Assembly: GCF_900460315.1 (NCBI RefSeq)
Contig: NZ_UHIO01000001.1
Location: forward strand, 210,001-274,000
Reading direction: 5' to 3'
Length of the DNA: 64,000 bases
Origin: Veillonella criceti
Lineage (GTDB): Bacteria > Bacillota > Negativicutes > Veillonellales > Veillonellaceae
Below are positions 41,247 through 48,691 of the stretch, piece after piece. Within the stretch, counting starts at the first letter, position 1. Each line of letters starts with the position of its first letter. The notes below the pieces were generated by a model, which made no database searches, was not told the DNA's origin, and was given only the letters and a program-made list of their open reading frames with translations. The position numbers and the translations under genes were made by a program.

Positions 41247-43385
41247 ATGTTGAAGTTTTCGGTTATTCAACGATTATCGAAACGTCTTCATGTTAGATGC
41301 ACCGGTCGCTTATTTAATGATGCAGAAGCTGCCTATGTAGAGAGTATTTTAATGCAGCAACCTGCGATTGAAAAAGCACAATTCTTTACTCGTTCACGGG
41401 ATTTAATCATTCAACATACTGGTGATGAAATTGCTGTGCGTGATGCTTTGGTAGCTCTTAATACATTAGATTTTACTCAGGCCCCCGCATTGACAGAATA
41501 TTCACCAAGATTGGTTAATAAAAAGTATAAAGAGTCTATGCTTAATCAGACCCTTGTGTACTTAGGTAAGAAACTACTATTGCCAGCACCCATTAATATG
41601 GTTTGGTCGTGGTTTAATGCCTTGAAGTTTGCTAAAACAGCAGTGACTATGCTATGGCATCGTAAATTAACCGTTGAAGTACTAGATGGTGTAGCGATTA
41701 CTGTATCCTTATTGCGTGGTGACGTTTCAACCGCTGGGGCGATTATGTATCTCCTTGGTATTGGTGAAACTTTAGAAGAGTGGACGTTACGTAAATCTGT
41801 ACTTAATTTAGCTGAAAGTATGTCTTTAAATGTTGATAAAGTATGGGTTAAAGTTGATGGCGTAGAAGTGAGTCGTCCGGTTGCTGAGGTAGTAGAAGGT
41901 GATCAGGTGGTACTTCGTCAAGGTGAAGTTGTGCCATTAGATGGCGTAGTGCTTGAAGGCGTCGTACTTGTTAATGAAAGCTCTATGACAGGTGAACCTG
42001 AACCGGTTCGTCGTGATGAAGGTTGTTCTGTTTATGCGGGCACAGTCGTTGAAGAAGGCACTTGTGTTATTGAAGTGAGAGGGAATTCTAAGTCTTCGCG
42101 CTATGAACAGATTGTAGCTTTGATTGAAGAGTCGGAACAGATGAAATCGGGCATGGAACAAAAAGCCTTTCATATGGCCGATAAATTAGTGCCTATTAGT
42201 TTTGCAGGGACTCTTTTGACCTATCTTTTAACGCGTAACACCATGAAAGCATTATCCTTCTTAATGGTGGACTTTTCATGTGCTTTAAAACTGAGTATTC
42301 CATTGGCGGTATTGTCGGCTATGGAAGAAGCCTCTAAACGCGGAATTACCGTTAAAGGTGGTAAATATTTAGAGCAAATTGCAGCCGCTGATGTAATTGT
42401 ATTTGATAAGACGGGCACACTAACAAAAGCAGAACCTGTTTTTGAAGATATTATTACCTTTGATGGCAATGATGCCGATGATATGCTTATGCTAGCGGCT
42501 TGCTTAGAGGAACATTTCCCTCATTCTATGGCAAAGGCTGTTGTGAATGCGGCTGAACAACATAATTTACCGCATAAAGAAAAACATTCCTCTAAAGTAG
42601 AATATATCGTAGCACATGGTATTGCTTCTAAAGTGGGCAATCGTAAATGTCGTATTGGGAGCGCTCATTTCATTTTTGATGATGAAAAGACTGTGATTCC
42701 AGACGGAGAACAAGATAAATTTGATAATTTACCAAGCGGTTTCTCTCATTTATATTTAGCTATTAGTGGTCGTTTAGCGGCTGTGTTACTTATTAAAGAT
42801 CCAATTCGTGAAGAAGCTAAACAAGTCATTCAAGATTTACATGATTTAGGCATCAAAAAAGTTGTCATGATGACGGGCGATAGTCAGCGAAATGCTGAAC
42901 GAGTGGCTCAAGAAATTGGCATTGATGAAGTACATGCCGAAGTATTGCCTGGTGATAAAGCCGCCTATGTAAAACAGGCGAAAGAAGAAGGCTATACAGT
43001 GATGATGATTGGTGATGGGATTAATGATTCACCAGCTCTATCAGAAGCACATGTAGGCATTGCTATGAATGAAGGGGCTCCTATTGCGCAGAAGATTGCG
43101 AATGTAACAGTATCTTCTGATGATTTAAGTAGTATTGTTGACTTACGTCGTATTGCTATGAAATTGATGGATCGCATTCAGTTTAATTATAATTCTATTG
43201 TAGGGGTAAATGGCGCCTTAGTTGGATTAGGTTTATTCCAAGTATTGACACCAAGTACGACTGCATGGATGCATAATATGTTTACGCTAGGCATTGGTCT
43301 GCGTAGCATGACACCATTATTACCAGCTAAAAAAGACAGTACTGATGAAATGGCTATTGAGACAGAAGCTCAAGTTGTAGCGTAA
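41247..43385 (+). CDS. Heavy-metal P1B-type ATPase with a noncanonical intramembrane motif
   Basis: Metal cation-transporting P-type ATPase, 712 aa. The catalytic motifs are intact: SSMTGEPEPV (actuator), FDKTGTLTK (phosphorylated Asp about residue 387), MMTGDSQRNAERVA and IGDGINDSPAL. The metal-selecting helix reads FSCALKLSIPLAV (Cys about 345), not the Cys-Pro-Cys of copper or zinc/cadmium pumps. The N-terminal domain has an HMA-like fold pattern without a CxxC metal site. The exported metal cannot be named; the neighbouring feo genes and the family make manganese or iron worth testing. AAGGGTGA precedes ATG 41247. Confidence 0.9.
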   Translation: MLKFSVIQRLSKRLHVRCTGRLFNDAEAAYVESILMQQPAIEKAQFFTRSRDLIIQHTGDEIAVRDALVALNTLDFTQAPALTEYSPRLVNKKYKESMLNQTLVYLGKKLLLPAPINMVWSWFNALKFAKTAVTMLWHRKLTVEVLDGVAITVSLLRGDVSTAGAIMYLLGIGETLEEWTLRKSVLNLAESMSLNVDKVWVKVDGVEVSRPVAEVVEGDQVVLRQGEVVPLDGVVLEGVVLVNESSMTGEPEPVRRDEGCSVYAGTVVEEGTCVIEVRGNSKSSRYEQIVALIEESEQMKSGMEQKAFHMADKLVPISFAGTLLTYLLTRNTMKALSFLMVDFSCALKLSIPLAVLSAMEEASKRGITVKGGKYLEQIAAADVIVFDKTGTLTKAEPVFEDIITFDGNDADDMLMLAACLEEHFPHSMAKAVVNAAEQHNLPHKEKHSSKVEYIVAHGIASKVGNRKCRIGSAHFIFDDEKTVIPDGEQDKFDNLPSGFSHLYLAISGRLAAVLLIKDPIREEAKQVIQDLHDLGIKKVVMMTGDSQRNAERVAQEIGIDEVHAEVLPGDKAAYVKQAKEEGYTVMMIGDGINDSPALSEAHVGIAMNEGAPIAQKIANVTVSSDDLSSIVDLRRIAMKLMDRIQFNYNSIVGVNGALVGLGLFQVLTPSTTAWMHNMFTLGIGLRSMTPLLPAKKDSTDEMAIETEAQVVA

Positions 43386-43398
43386 GGGTTATATATGG

Positions 43399-43430
43399 GC
43401 GGGTTTTCTTCGGAAAGCCCGCTATTTTTG
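43399..43430 (+). terminator. Terminator of the metal ATPase operon
   Basis: GCGGGTTTTC pairs with GGAAAGCCCGC around a TTC loop (one bulged base) and is followed by TATTTTTG. Confidence 0.85.
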
Positions 43431-43494
43431 TTGAGTTTTCAGGGCGCCTATAGTAGAATAAAACTATTGAATTGTTGATTTGGGAGGTTTTGAC

Positions 43495-43902
43495 ATGAAA
43501 GTCCTCGTTGATATTTTGGGGCGCACCTTTTTTATGAGCTTTTTTATAATACTCGTACCCTTAGGTGCCTATACAATACATAATGGCTCTAGCGCAATGG
43601 TAGCCTTGGTTAGTTATTTAGTGTTGTCTTTGTTAGTGCCCATTGCATATTTATCTTCAAAACGAAGTGGTTTTGGGCCTGAGGAGAAGCGCGTGAGTCG
43701 TCTTGCGTATATCGTTGGTTGGATATTAGTCCAATTAGGAACTTATCAGAGTTTCTTTGTAGGAGATTTTTCTTTTTTATGGGCGTTGCCAAGCGTGGGC
43801 CGTGATGTAGCCTTTGTCATTGTTATGTATGTGCAAGTGGCCCTTTCATTAACGGTGGGATATATACTAAATAGCTTAGTTCGTAGGAGTGCAACAAAAT
43901 GA
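43495..43902 (+). CDS. Four-helix membrane protein of unknown function
   Basis: 135 aa with about four hydrophobic segments and basic loops (SSKRSGF, EEKRVSR, RRSATK), probably an inner-membrane protein. No known domain recognised. The start ATG 43495 lies 7 bases after GGGAGG. It overlaps the next gene by four bases (ATGA), so both are made together. The FVGDFSFLW segment and the helix order resemble the N-terminal half of the downstream protein (FLGDSVIPF), suggesting an old duplication. Confidence 0.8.
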   Translation: MKVLVDILGRTFFMSFFIILVPLGAYTIHNGSSAMVALVSYLVLSLLVPIAYLSSKRSGFGPEEKRVSRLAYIVGWILVQLGTYQSFFVGDFSFLWALPSVGRDVAFVIVMYVQVALSLTVGYILNSLVRRSATK

Positions 43903-44756
43903 TAAAAAATTTATTTCGTATGTTTATATTGTGCGCTGTTATTATTGTGCCAATTTCAATGATTGTATTGGCTACGCAAGGAGCGACCTTAGGCATGGTG
44001 GCATTTTTGATACTTGCTTTATTGGTGCCATCTATTTTGCGTCGTCATAATCGTTTAGAAGGATTAGTGACGTACCCTTGGCGCAGTGGGCTATATGTAT
44101 ACAGCTGGCTTTGGTGTTTGACATTTTTCTTTTTAGGGGACAGCGTCATTCCTTTTACAGTAGCGGCTGATAATACAGCGTTGGTCATTCTGACTTGGGT
44201 TGGCTTATTTGTAGTCGCGCTCTTTGCTATGATGTTAGTCAATGTGATTTTAACTATGTTTTTTAGTCGTCCTCGCTTTAATCGTTGGTTAGATGATTCA
44301 TTAGATATGGCTGTTTATTCCTTGCCAGTGCCTATGTTGCTTTTAGGGGATGTACTCTTTTTAAATGTGCCAGATCCTGCATTGGCTGCTCAAATTAGTC
44401 CACAAGTCTTTGGATTTTTACAGTTATGGCTATATGGTTTTGTTATTTGGACTATGGCTGTGATTGCTATCTATTTACATCCACGATTTGGTGAAAAGCA
44501 GGGCTTACGTTTAGGGCGTATTATGCTAACCGCATTGGCTTGGTTAGCCATTAATGGACATTTAATGTATGGCTGGAAACCTGACTTTGCTATGGAGTTG
44601 TTATACTTTTTGATGCCTGTGTTCCAAGGAAATTTGCTAGTTTATATTACCCCAGGGGTACTTGAATTTATTGTATTAGCACTTTCTGTAGGATTGGGCC
44701 TTCGTTTGGAAGATGGCATTGCTAATTGGCAAGCTAAACGAGCTGCTAATAAGTAA
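43899..44756 (+). CDS. Polytopic membrane protein of unknown function
   Basis: 285 aa with about eight hydrophobic segments and no recognised domain. The N-terminal four segments show the same pattern as the upstream 135-aa protein (MVAFLILALLVPSIL and FFLGDSVIPF against MVALVSYLVLSLLVPIAYL and FFVGDFSFLW). The C-terminal half is extra. The gene is translationally coupled to its neighbour through ATGA. A role together, for example as a two-subunit membrane complex, is inferred. Nearby genes (metal ATPase before, ECF S component after) do not settle the function. Confidence 0.8.
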   Translation: MIKNLFRMFILCAVIIVPISMIVLATQGATLGMVAFLILALLVPSILRRHNRLEGLVTYPWRSGLYVYSWLWCLTFFFLGDSVIPFTVAADNTALVILTWVGLFVVALFAMMLVNVILTMFFSRPRFNRWLDDSLDMAVYSLPVPMLLLGDVLFLNVPDPALAAQISPQVFGFLQLWLYGFVIWTMAVIAIYLHPRFGEKQGLRLGRIMLTALAWLAINGHLMYGWKPDFAMELLYFLMPVFQGNLLVYITPGVLEFIVLALSVGLGLRLEDGIANWQAKRAANK

Positions 44757-44779
44757 AACCTTTGACAACGCGCTTTAGC

Positions 44780-44808
44780 TTGACAGAGCGCTTTATATTT
44801 AATAATAT
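44780..44808 (+). promoter_or_regulatory. Predicted promoter of the ECF S component, with a duplicated -35 block
   Basis: TTGACA (44780-44785), a 17-base spacer and TAATAT (44803-44808). An almost identical 16-base block containing TTGACA begins 18 bp earlier (44762), giving two direct repeats with an NNGCGCTTTA part. Confidence 0.6.
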
Positions 44809-44810
44809 AG

Positions 44811-44902
44811 TAGATGATTTGCTAGTCGGTGACTGTCTGTATCGCAGATATTACATATGAAACGAACAGAACGATAACCAGAATAGGAATCATCTATTTT
44901 TT
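44811..44902 (+). promoter_or_regulatory. Structured leader with terminator-like closing stem (riboswitch candidate)
   Basis: TAGATGATT (44811-44819) pairs with AATCATCTA (44888-44896), followed by TTTTTTATT. The 68 bases between can form small hairpins (AGTC/GACT and TCTG/CAGA). A long 5' leader with a closing stem and U-tract before a vitamin-type transporter gene is the usual place for a riboswitch or attenuator. It does not match a class I can name; the TAGATGATT start only vaguely recalls the THF riboswitch. Confidence 0.4.
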
Positions 44903-44944
44903 ATTCGACTTATATCCATGGTGGAATAAGAACGGAGGAAGTAC

Positions 44945-45580
44945 ATGTCTAAAATAAACAATGAAACAACTAGCGATACGAATAAGCCGGTGAAAAATCC
45001 GTATGCTAAACAACGTTTTAGTTTACGCCAATTGACTGTTATTGGCTTATTATCTGCTTTAACTGTAGTCTTAGGGGTAACCGGTCTTGGTTTTATTCCC
45101 ATTCCGCCAATTAATGCGACTATATTACATATACCAACATTAATTGGGGCGCTCTTAGAGGGACCAAAGATTGGTATGGTGATTGGCTTTATATTTGGTT
45201 GTTATAGTTTAGTCCAAAATATGATTCAACCTAATATAATGTCATTTGTGTTTTTAAATCCGATTGTATCTGTGTTACCACGCATGCTCATCGGTCCACT
45301 TAGTTACTTAGTGTATCGCTATTTACCATTTAAAAGACCTGTATGGCGAGTTATGCTAGCGCTATTTATGGGTACAATGATACATACTATTTTAGTAATG
45401 GGTTTAATTTATATTATTTATGCAGAACCATATGCAGCGGCTAAAGGAATTCCTGTGGAGAATGTGGCGAATATTGTTATTGGTGTTGCCGTTTTCCATG
45501 GTCCATTAGAAGCTTTAGCGGCTGTTGTGGTAGGGACTCCCGTAGTGATGGCGTTACGGGCTAAACTTAAGAAAGCTTAA
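44945..45580 (+). CDS. ECF transporter S component
   Basis: Substrate-binding membrane subunit of an energy-coupling factor transporter, 211 aa with about six membrane segments. The N-terminal 25 residues are hydrophilic, and LRQLTVIGLLSALTVVLG opens the membrane part. The motif INATILHIPTLIGALLEGPKIG and the GFIFGCYSLVQNM segment resemble pantothenate-type (PanT-like) S components, though the vitamin is not certain. GGAGG precedes ATG 44945. The energising EcfA/A'/T genes are not nearby, as is usual for group II systems. Confidence 0.85.
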   Translation: MSKINNETTSDTNKPVKNPYAKQRFSLRQLTVIGLLSALTVVLGVTGLGFIPIPPINATILHIPTLIGALLEGPKIGMVIGFIFGCYSLVQNMIQPNIMSFVFLNPIVSVLPRMLIGPLSYLVYRYLPFKRPVWRVMLALFMGTMIHTILVMGLIYIIYAEPYAAAKGIPVENVANIVIGVAVFHGPLEALAAVVVGTPVVMALRAKLKKA

Positions 45581-45599
45581 TAAAACTATGACTAAGACT

Positions 45600-45628
45600 A
45601 GCCCTGACGTGTTGTAAGGGCTTTTTTT
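45600..45628 (+). terminator. Terminator of the ECF S component gene
   Basis: AGCCCT pairs with AGGGCT around a ~10-base loop and is followed by T7. Confidence 0.85.
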
Positions 45629-45686
45629 ATGGATATATTGATAAATGAACAAGTATTGGTTTGTCGTAATTTGAAAGGGTGATAGT

Positions 45687-46721
45687 ATGAAAAAATGGCG
45701 AACGATAGGTCTTACGGCTGTATTAGCGGTAGGCGTTGTACTGGGGAGCGTATTATTAGGTGGTTGTGGCTCTAATTCGACAGAGTCTACCAAGAATGGA
45801 TTAGCAGTTGTAACCACGGTGTATCCTGCGTATGATATAGCAAAACAAGTGGGCGGTGATAAAGTTAATGTGACTATGTTAGTACCACCAGGCACGGAAC
45901 CTCATGATTGGGAACCAACAGTCAATGATTTAAAAGCTGTGGGGAAAGCAAAATTATTTATTTATAATGGCGCTGGATTAGAACCAACAGAAAAACTATT
46001 GGCGGCTGATATTATAAAAGAAGCAAAGCCCGTTGAATTATCGAGTGTAGTTGACGTGTTACCGAGCGCTACTACAAGCCTCGATAGTGAGACTGAAGCT
46101 ATGCATCATAGCCACGAAGGGAATGGTGCAGAGGCGCATCATCATGAACTAGGGGCTAAACCAATTGCGGGAGAACACGAGCATCATCATGATACGGTAG
46201 ATCCTCATGTTTGGTTAAATCCGATGAATGTGGCAAAAGAAGTAGATTTAGTTGTGAAAGCATTTAGTGAAGCAGATCCTGCTAATAAAGAGTATTACGA
46301 AGCCAATGGCAAAGCCTATAAAGAAAAATTAATAGCGTTAGATACGGCATATCATACGTTTGCTTCGCAAGTGGCTACTAAAGAATTGGTAGTGACTCAT
46401 GAGGCCTTTGGTTATTTAGCAAAACAGTATGGGTTTACGCAGCTGGGCATTATGGGGGTAGCACCTGATGCAGAACCAACGCCAGAACGGATGGCTTCTA
46501 TTATTAGCTTCGTAAAGGCCCATAAAGTGCAAGCTATTTTTAGTGAAGCCTTGGTTAATCCTAAATTAGCTAATGCTATTGCTGGTGAAACGGGCGCTAA
46601 GGTATATATGCTAAATCCAGTGGAAGGCTTAACAGAAGAGCAAATGAAGGCAGGTGAAAATTATTTGACTATTATGACACAAAATTTAACGGTACTTCGT
46701 GAAGCATTAGGTGTTAACTAA
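45687..46721 (+). CDS. ZnuA-like metal-binding lipoprotein of an ABC transporter
   Basis: Extracytoplasmic solute-binding protein of the cluster A-I type for Zn2+ or Mn2+, 344 aa. A lipobox (LLGGC, Cys about 27) follows the signal segment. Metal ligands of the fold are visible in GTEPHDWEP, DPHVWLNP, VTHEAFGYL and FSEALVNP. A His-rich loop (about residues 132-170, with HHSHE, AHHHE and HEHHHD) is typical of zinc binders. GAAAGGGTGA precedes ATG 45687. No permease or ATPase gene is adjacent, so it must work with one encoded elsewhere. Confidence 0.92.
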   Translation: MKKWRTIGLTAVLAVGVVLGSVLLGGCGSNSTESTKNGLAVVTTVYPAYDIAKQVGGDKVNVTMLVPPGTEPHDWEPTVNDLKAVGKAKLFIYNGAGLEPTEKLLAADIIKEAKPVELSSVVDVLPSATTSLDSETEAMHHSHEGNGAEAHHHELGAKPIAGEHEHHHDTVDPHVWLNPMNVAKEVDLVVKAFSEADPANKEYYEANGKAYKEKLIALDTAYHTFASQVATKELVVTHEAFGYLAKQYGFTQLGIMGVAPDAEPTPERMASIISFVKAHKVQAIFSEALVNPKLANAIAGETGAKVYMLNPVEGLTEEQMKAGENYLTIMTQNLTVLREALGVN

Positions 46722-46848
46722 GAGCTTGTCTATTTCTCAATGTTATGTTCGTTATTGATATTTATCATTACAAACCTATTGCCCATTAGTATTTGACTAT
46801 GATAAAATATGAGTAACAGGTAATAGTAATTTTAGGAGGTTGAAGCAA

Positions 46849-46992
46849 ATGGCTAAACGTATTCGTACAATCAACACTGAATCTTTACAGAAAACTGCTA
46901 AAACTGGTGGCTGTGGTGAATGCCAAACTTCTTGCCAATCCGCATGCAAAACAAGCTGCACTGTAGGCAACCAAGTTTGCAAACAAAAATAA
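46849..46992 (+). CDS. scfA: SCIFF ranthipeptide precursor (six cysteines in forty-five)
   Basis: 47-aa precursor peptide, too short for many gene finders. The N-terminal leader (MAKRIRTINTESLQKTAKTG) is followed by a core with exactly six cysteines, at positions 22, 25, 29, 33, 37 and 44. This fits SCIFF, whose partner maturase makes Cys-to-residue thioether links. AGGAGG precedes ATG 46849 at 8 bases. The radical SAM maturase lies 217 bp downstream. Its biological role in Clostridia and relatives is unknown; quorum- or redox-type signalling has been suggested for ranthipeptides. Confidence 0.93.
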   Translation: MAKRIRTINTESLQKTAKTGGCGECQTSCQSACKTSCTVGNQVCKQK

Positions 46993-47019
46993 GATTTAAA
47001 ACACGATAGTGATGAGAAC

Positions 47020-47051
47020 GGACCTAATTGTTACAATGTAATGATTAGGTC
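47020..47051 (+). terminator. First hairpin after scfA
   Basis: GACCTAAT pairs with ATTAGGTC around a 16-base loop. Little T-run follows, so it may protect the scfA mRNA end rather than terminate alone. Confidence 0.5.
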
Positions 47052-47070
47052 TTATTCTCATATAACAATT

Positions 47071-47140
47071 AGGTTTTACCATATAATTGTGAAAGACTTG
47101 TTCTTATGTAATTCTTTCATATATGGTAGAACCTTTTTTT
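47071..47140 (+). terminator. Terminator between scfA and scfB
   Basis: AGGTTTTACCATATA (47071-47085) pairs with its exact complement at 47120-47134 and is followed by T7. The loop of 34 bases contains another weak stem. A TATAAT at 47166-47171 then offers scfB its own start. Confidence 0.8.
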
Positions 47141-47209
47141 AAGACTCAAAATCAGATAGATGTAGTATAATATAGATGTAGTAATAACTATTAAATATAT
47201 GGAGGTACC

Positions 47210-48649
47210 ATGTTAGAATTAAAACCAATGATTCACAAATTCAAGATGAAGGATAAGTATTTCTGTCTTGATGTAAATAGTGGCATTATTCATGTAATCG
47301 ATGAATTAACAGATCGCGTGCTAGATATCTATGATGGCACAAACCGTGCTGCAGTTCACGAAGCGTTAGATAGCGTCGAGTCGCCAGCTGAGCTTGATGA
47401 ATTGTTAGATGAAATCGATGGTTTAATCAAAGACGAGATGCTCTATGCGCCAATGTCTGAAGATTTTAAACTCGTAGCCGCTGAGAAACCTATTGTAAAA
47501 GCCCTTTGCTTAAACATTGCTCACGACTGCAACTTAGCTTGCAAATATTGCTTTGCTAGCCAAGGGGATTACGGTGGTGTGAAACGTGAACTCATGAGTT
47601 TTGATGTAGCAAAACGGGCCGTTGACTTTTTAATTTCCATGAGTGGACCTCGTCAGCATTTAGAAATTGACTTCTTTGGTGGCGAACCATTAATGAACTG
47701 GGATGTAGTAAAACAGACCATTGAATATGCTGAAAAAGTAGGCGCTGAACACAATAAGATTTTCAAAATGACCATGACTACGAATGGTGTTCTTTTAACG
47801 CAGGAGAAAATTGACTACTTAAACGAACATAAATTAAGTATGGTCTTATCCATTGATGGGCGTGAAGAAGTGCATAATCACATGCGTCCAAGTGCTGGTG
47901 GTACCGATACGTATAAAACTGTAGCTAAGAATCTGATTAATGCTGTAAAACAACGTAATGGGCTAGAATATTATGCTCGTGGTACATATACTCATAATAA
48001 CTTAGATTTCACAAAAGACGTGATAGCTATGTCCGATTTAGGCTTTGAACATTTATCTATGGAGCCGGTAGTAGGACAAGAAGGGGAGTATGTACTTCGC
48101 GAAGAAGATTTGCCAGCGTTAATGGAAGAATACGAAAAATTGGCTGATTTGTATTTAGAACGTCAAAAAGAAGGTTGGGGCGAGAAATTTAATTTCTTCC
48201 ACTTCCGTATGGACCTATATCGTGGGCCATGTATGGCTAAGCGTTTGCGTGGTTGTGGTGCAGGCCATGAGTATATGGCGATTGTGCCAAATGGTGATAT
48301 TTATCCATGTCATCAGTTCGTTGGTCGTGATGGCTATGTATTAGGGAATGTATATGAAGGACTTAAGAATTTTGATATTCCTCGTGAATTCCGTAATACA
48401 CATGTATTTACGAAACCAACGTGTGCTCAATGTTGGGCTAAGTTCTTCTGTTCCGGTGGTTGTCATGCGAATAATGAAACTTTTACTGGGACTATTCATG
48501 AGCCATATGCTTTGGGCTGTGAATTACAGAAGAAACGAATTGAATGCGCTATTATGATTCAGGCAGAATTGGATGAATTGCGTGAACAAGGGATTGTGCC
48601 AAAAGAGGATCCAGCGTTTCAGGAGCGTAAACAACATAATTGGATGTAA
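47210..48649 (+). CDS. scfB: SCIFF peptide radical SAM maturase
   Basis: Radical SAM enzyme that forms thioether cross-links in the SCIFF peptide. The 479-aa protein has an N-terminal peptide-recognition (RRE-like) region, then the radical SAM motif CNLACKYC (Cys 107, 111, 114). The SPASM region with auxiliary Fe-S ligands follows (GPCMAKRLRGCGAGHEY, DIYPCHQF, CAQCWAKFFCSGGC). GGAGG precedes ATG 47210. The order scfA-scfB is the standard SCIFF arrangement. The hydrogenase-maturation genes start 42 bp after its stop in the same direction. Confidence 0.95.
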   Translation: MLELKPMIHKFKMKDKYFCLDVNSGIIHVIDELTDRVLDIYDGTNRAAVHEALDSVESPAELDELLDEIDGLIKDEMLYAPMSEDFKLVAAEKPIVKALCLNIAHDCNLACKYCFASQGDYGGVKRELMSFDVAKRAVDFLISMSGPRQHLEIDFFGGEPLMNWDVVKQTIEYAEKVGAEHNKIFKMTMTTNGVLLTQEKIDYLNEHKLSMVLSIDGREEVHNHMRPSAGGTDTYKTVAKNLINAVKQRNGLEYYARGTYTHNNLDFTKDVIAMSDLGFEHLSMEPVVGQEGEYVLREEDLPALMEEYEKLADLYLERQKEGWGEKFNFFHFRMDLYRGPCMAKRLRGCGAGHEYMAIVPNGDIYPCHQFVGRDGYVLGNVYEGLKNFDIPREFRNTHVFTKPTCAQCWAKFFCSGGCHANNETFTGTIHEPYALGCELQKKRIECAIMIQAELDELREQGIVPKEDPAFQERKQHNWM

Positions 48650-48691
48650 TCGTAACAGGACTAAGTAGCATAAGTAGTAAAGGAACTATGT

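Noticed and set aside
44811-44902. THF riboswitch upstream of the ECF S component
   Set aside because: Only the TAGATGATT/AATCAT stem resembles it. The internal conserved segments and outer stem are not found, so it is listed as an unnamed candidate.
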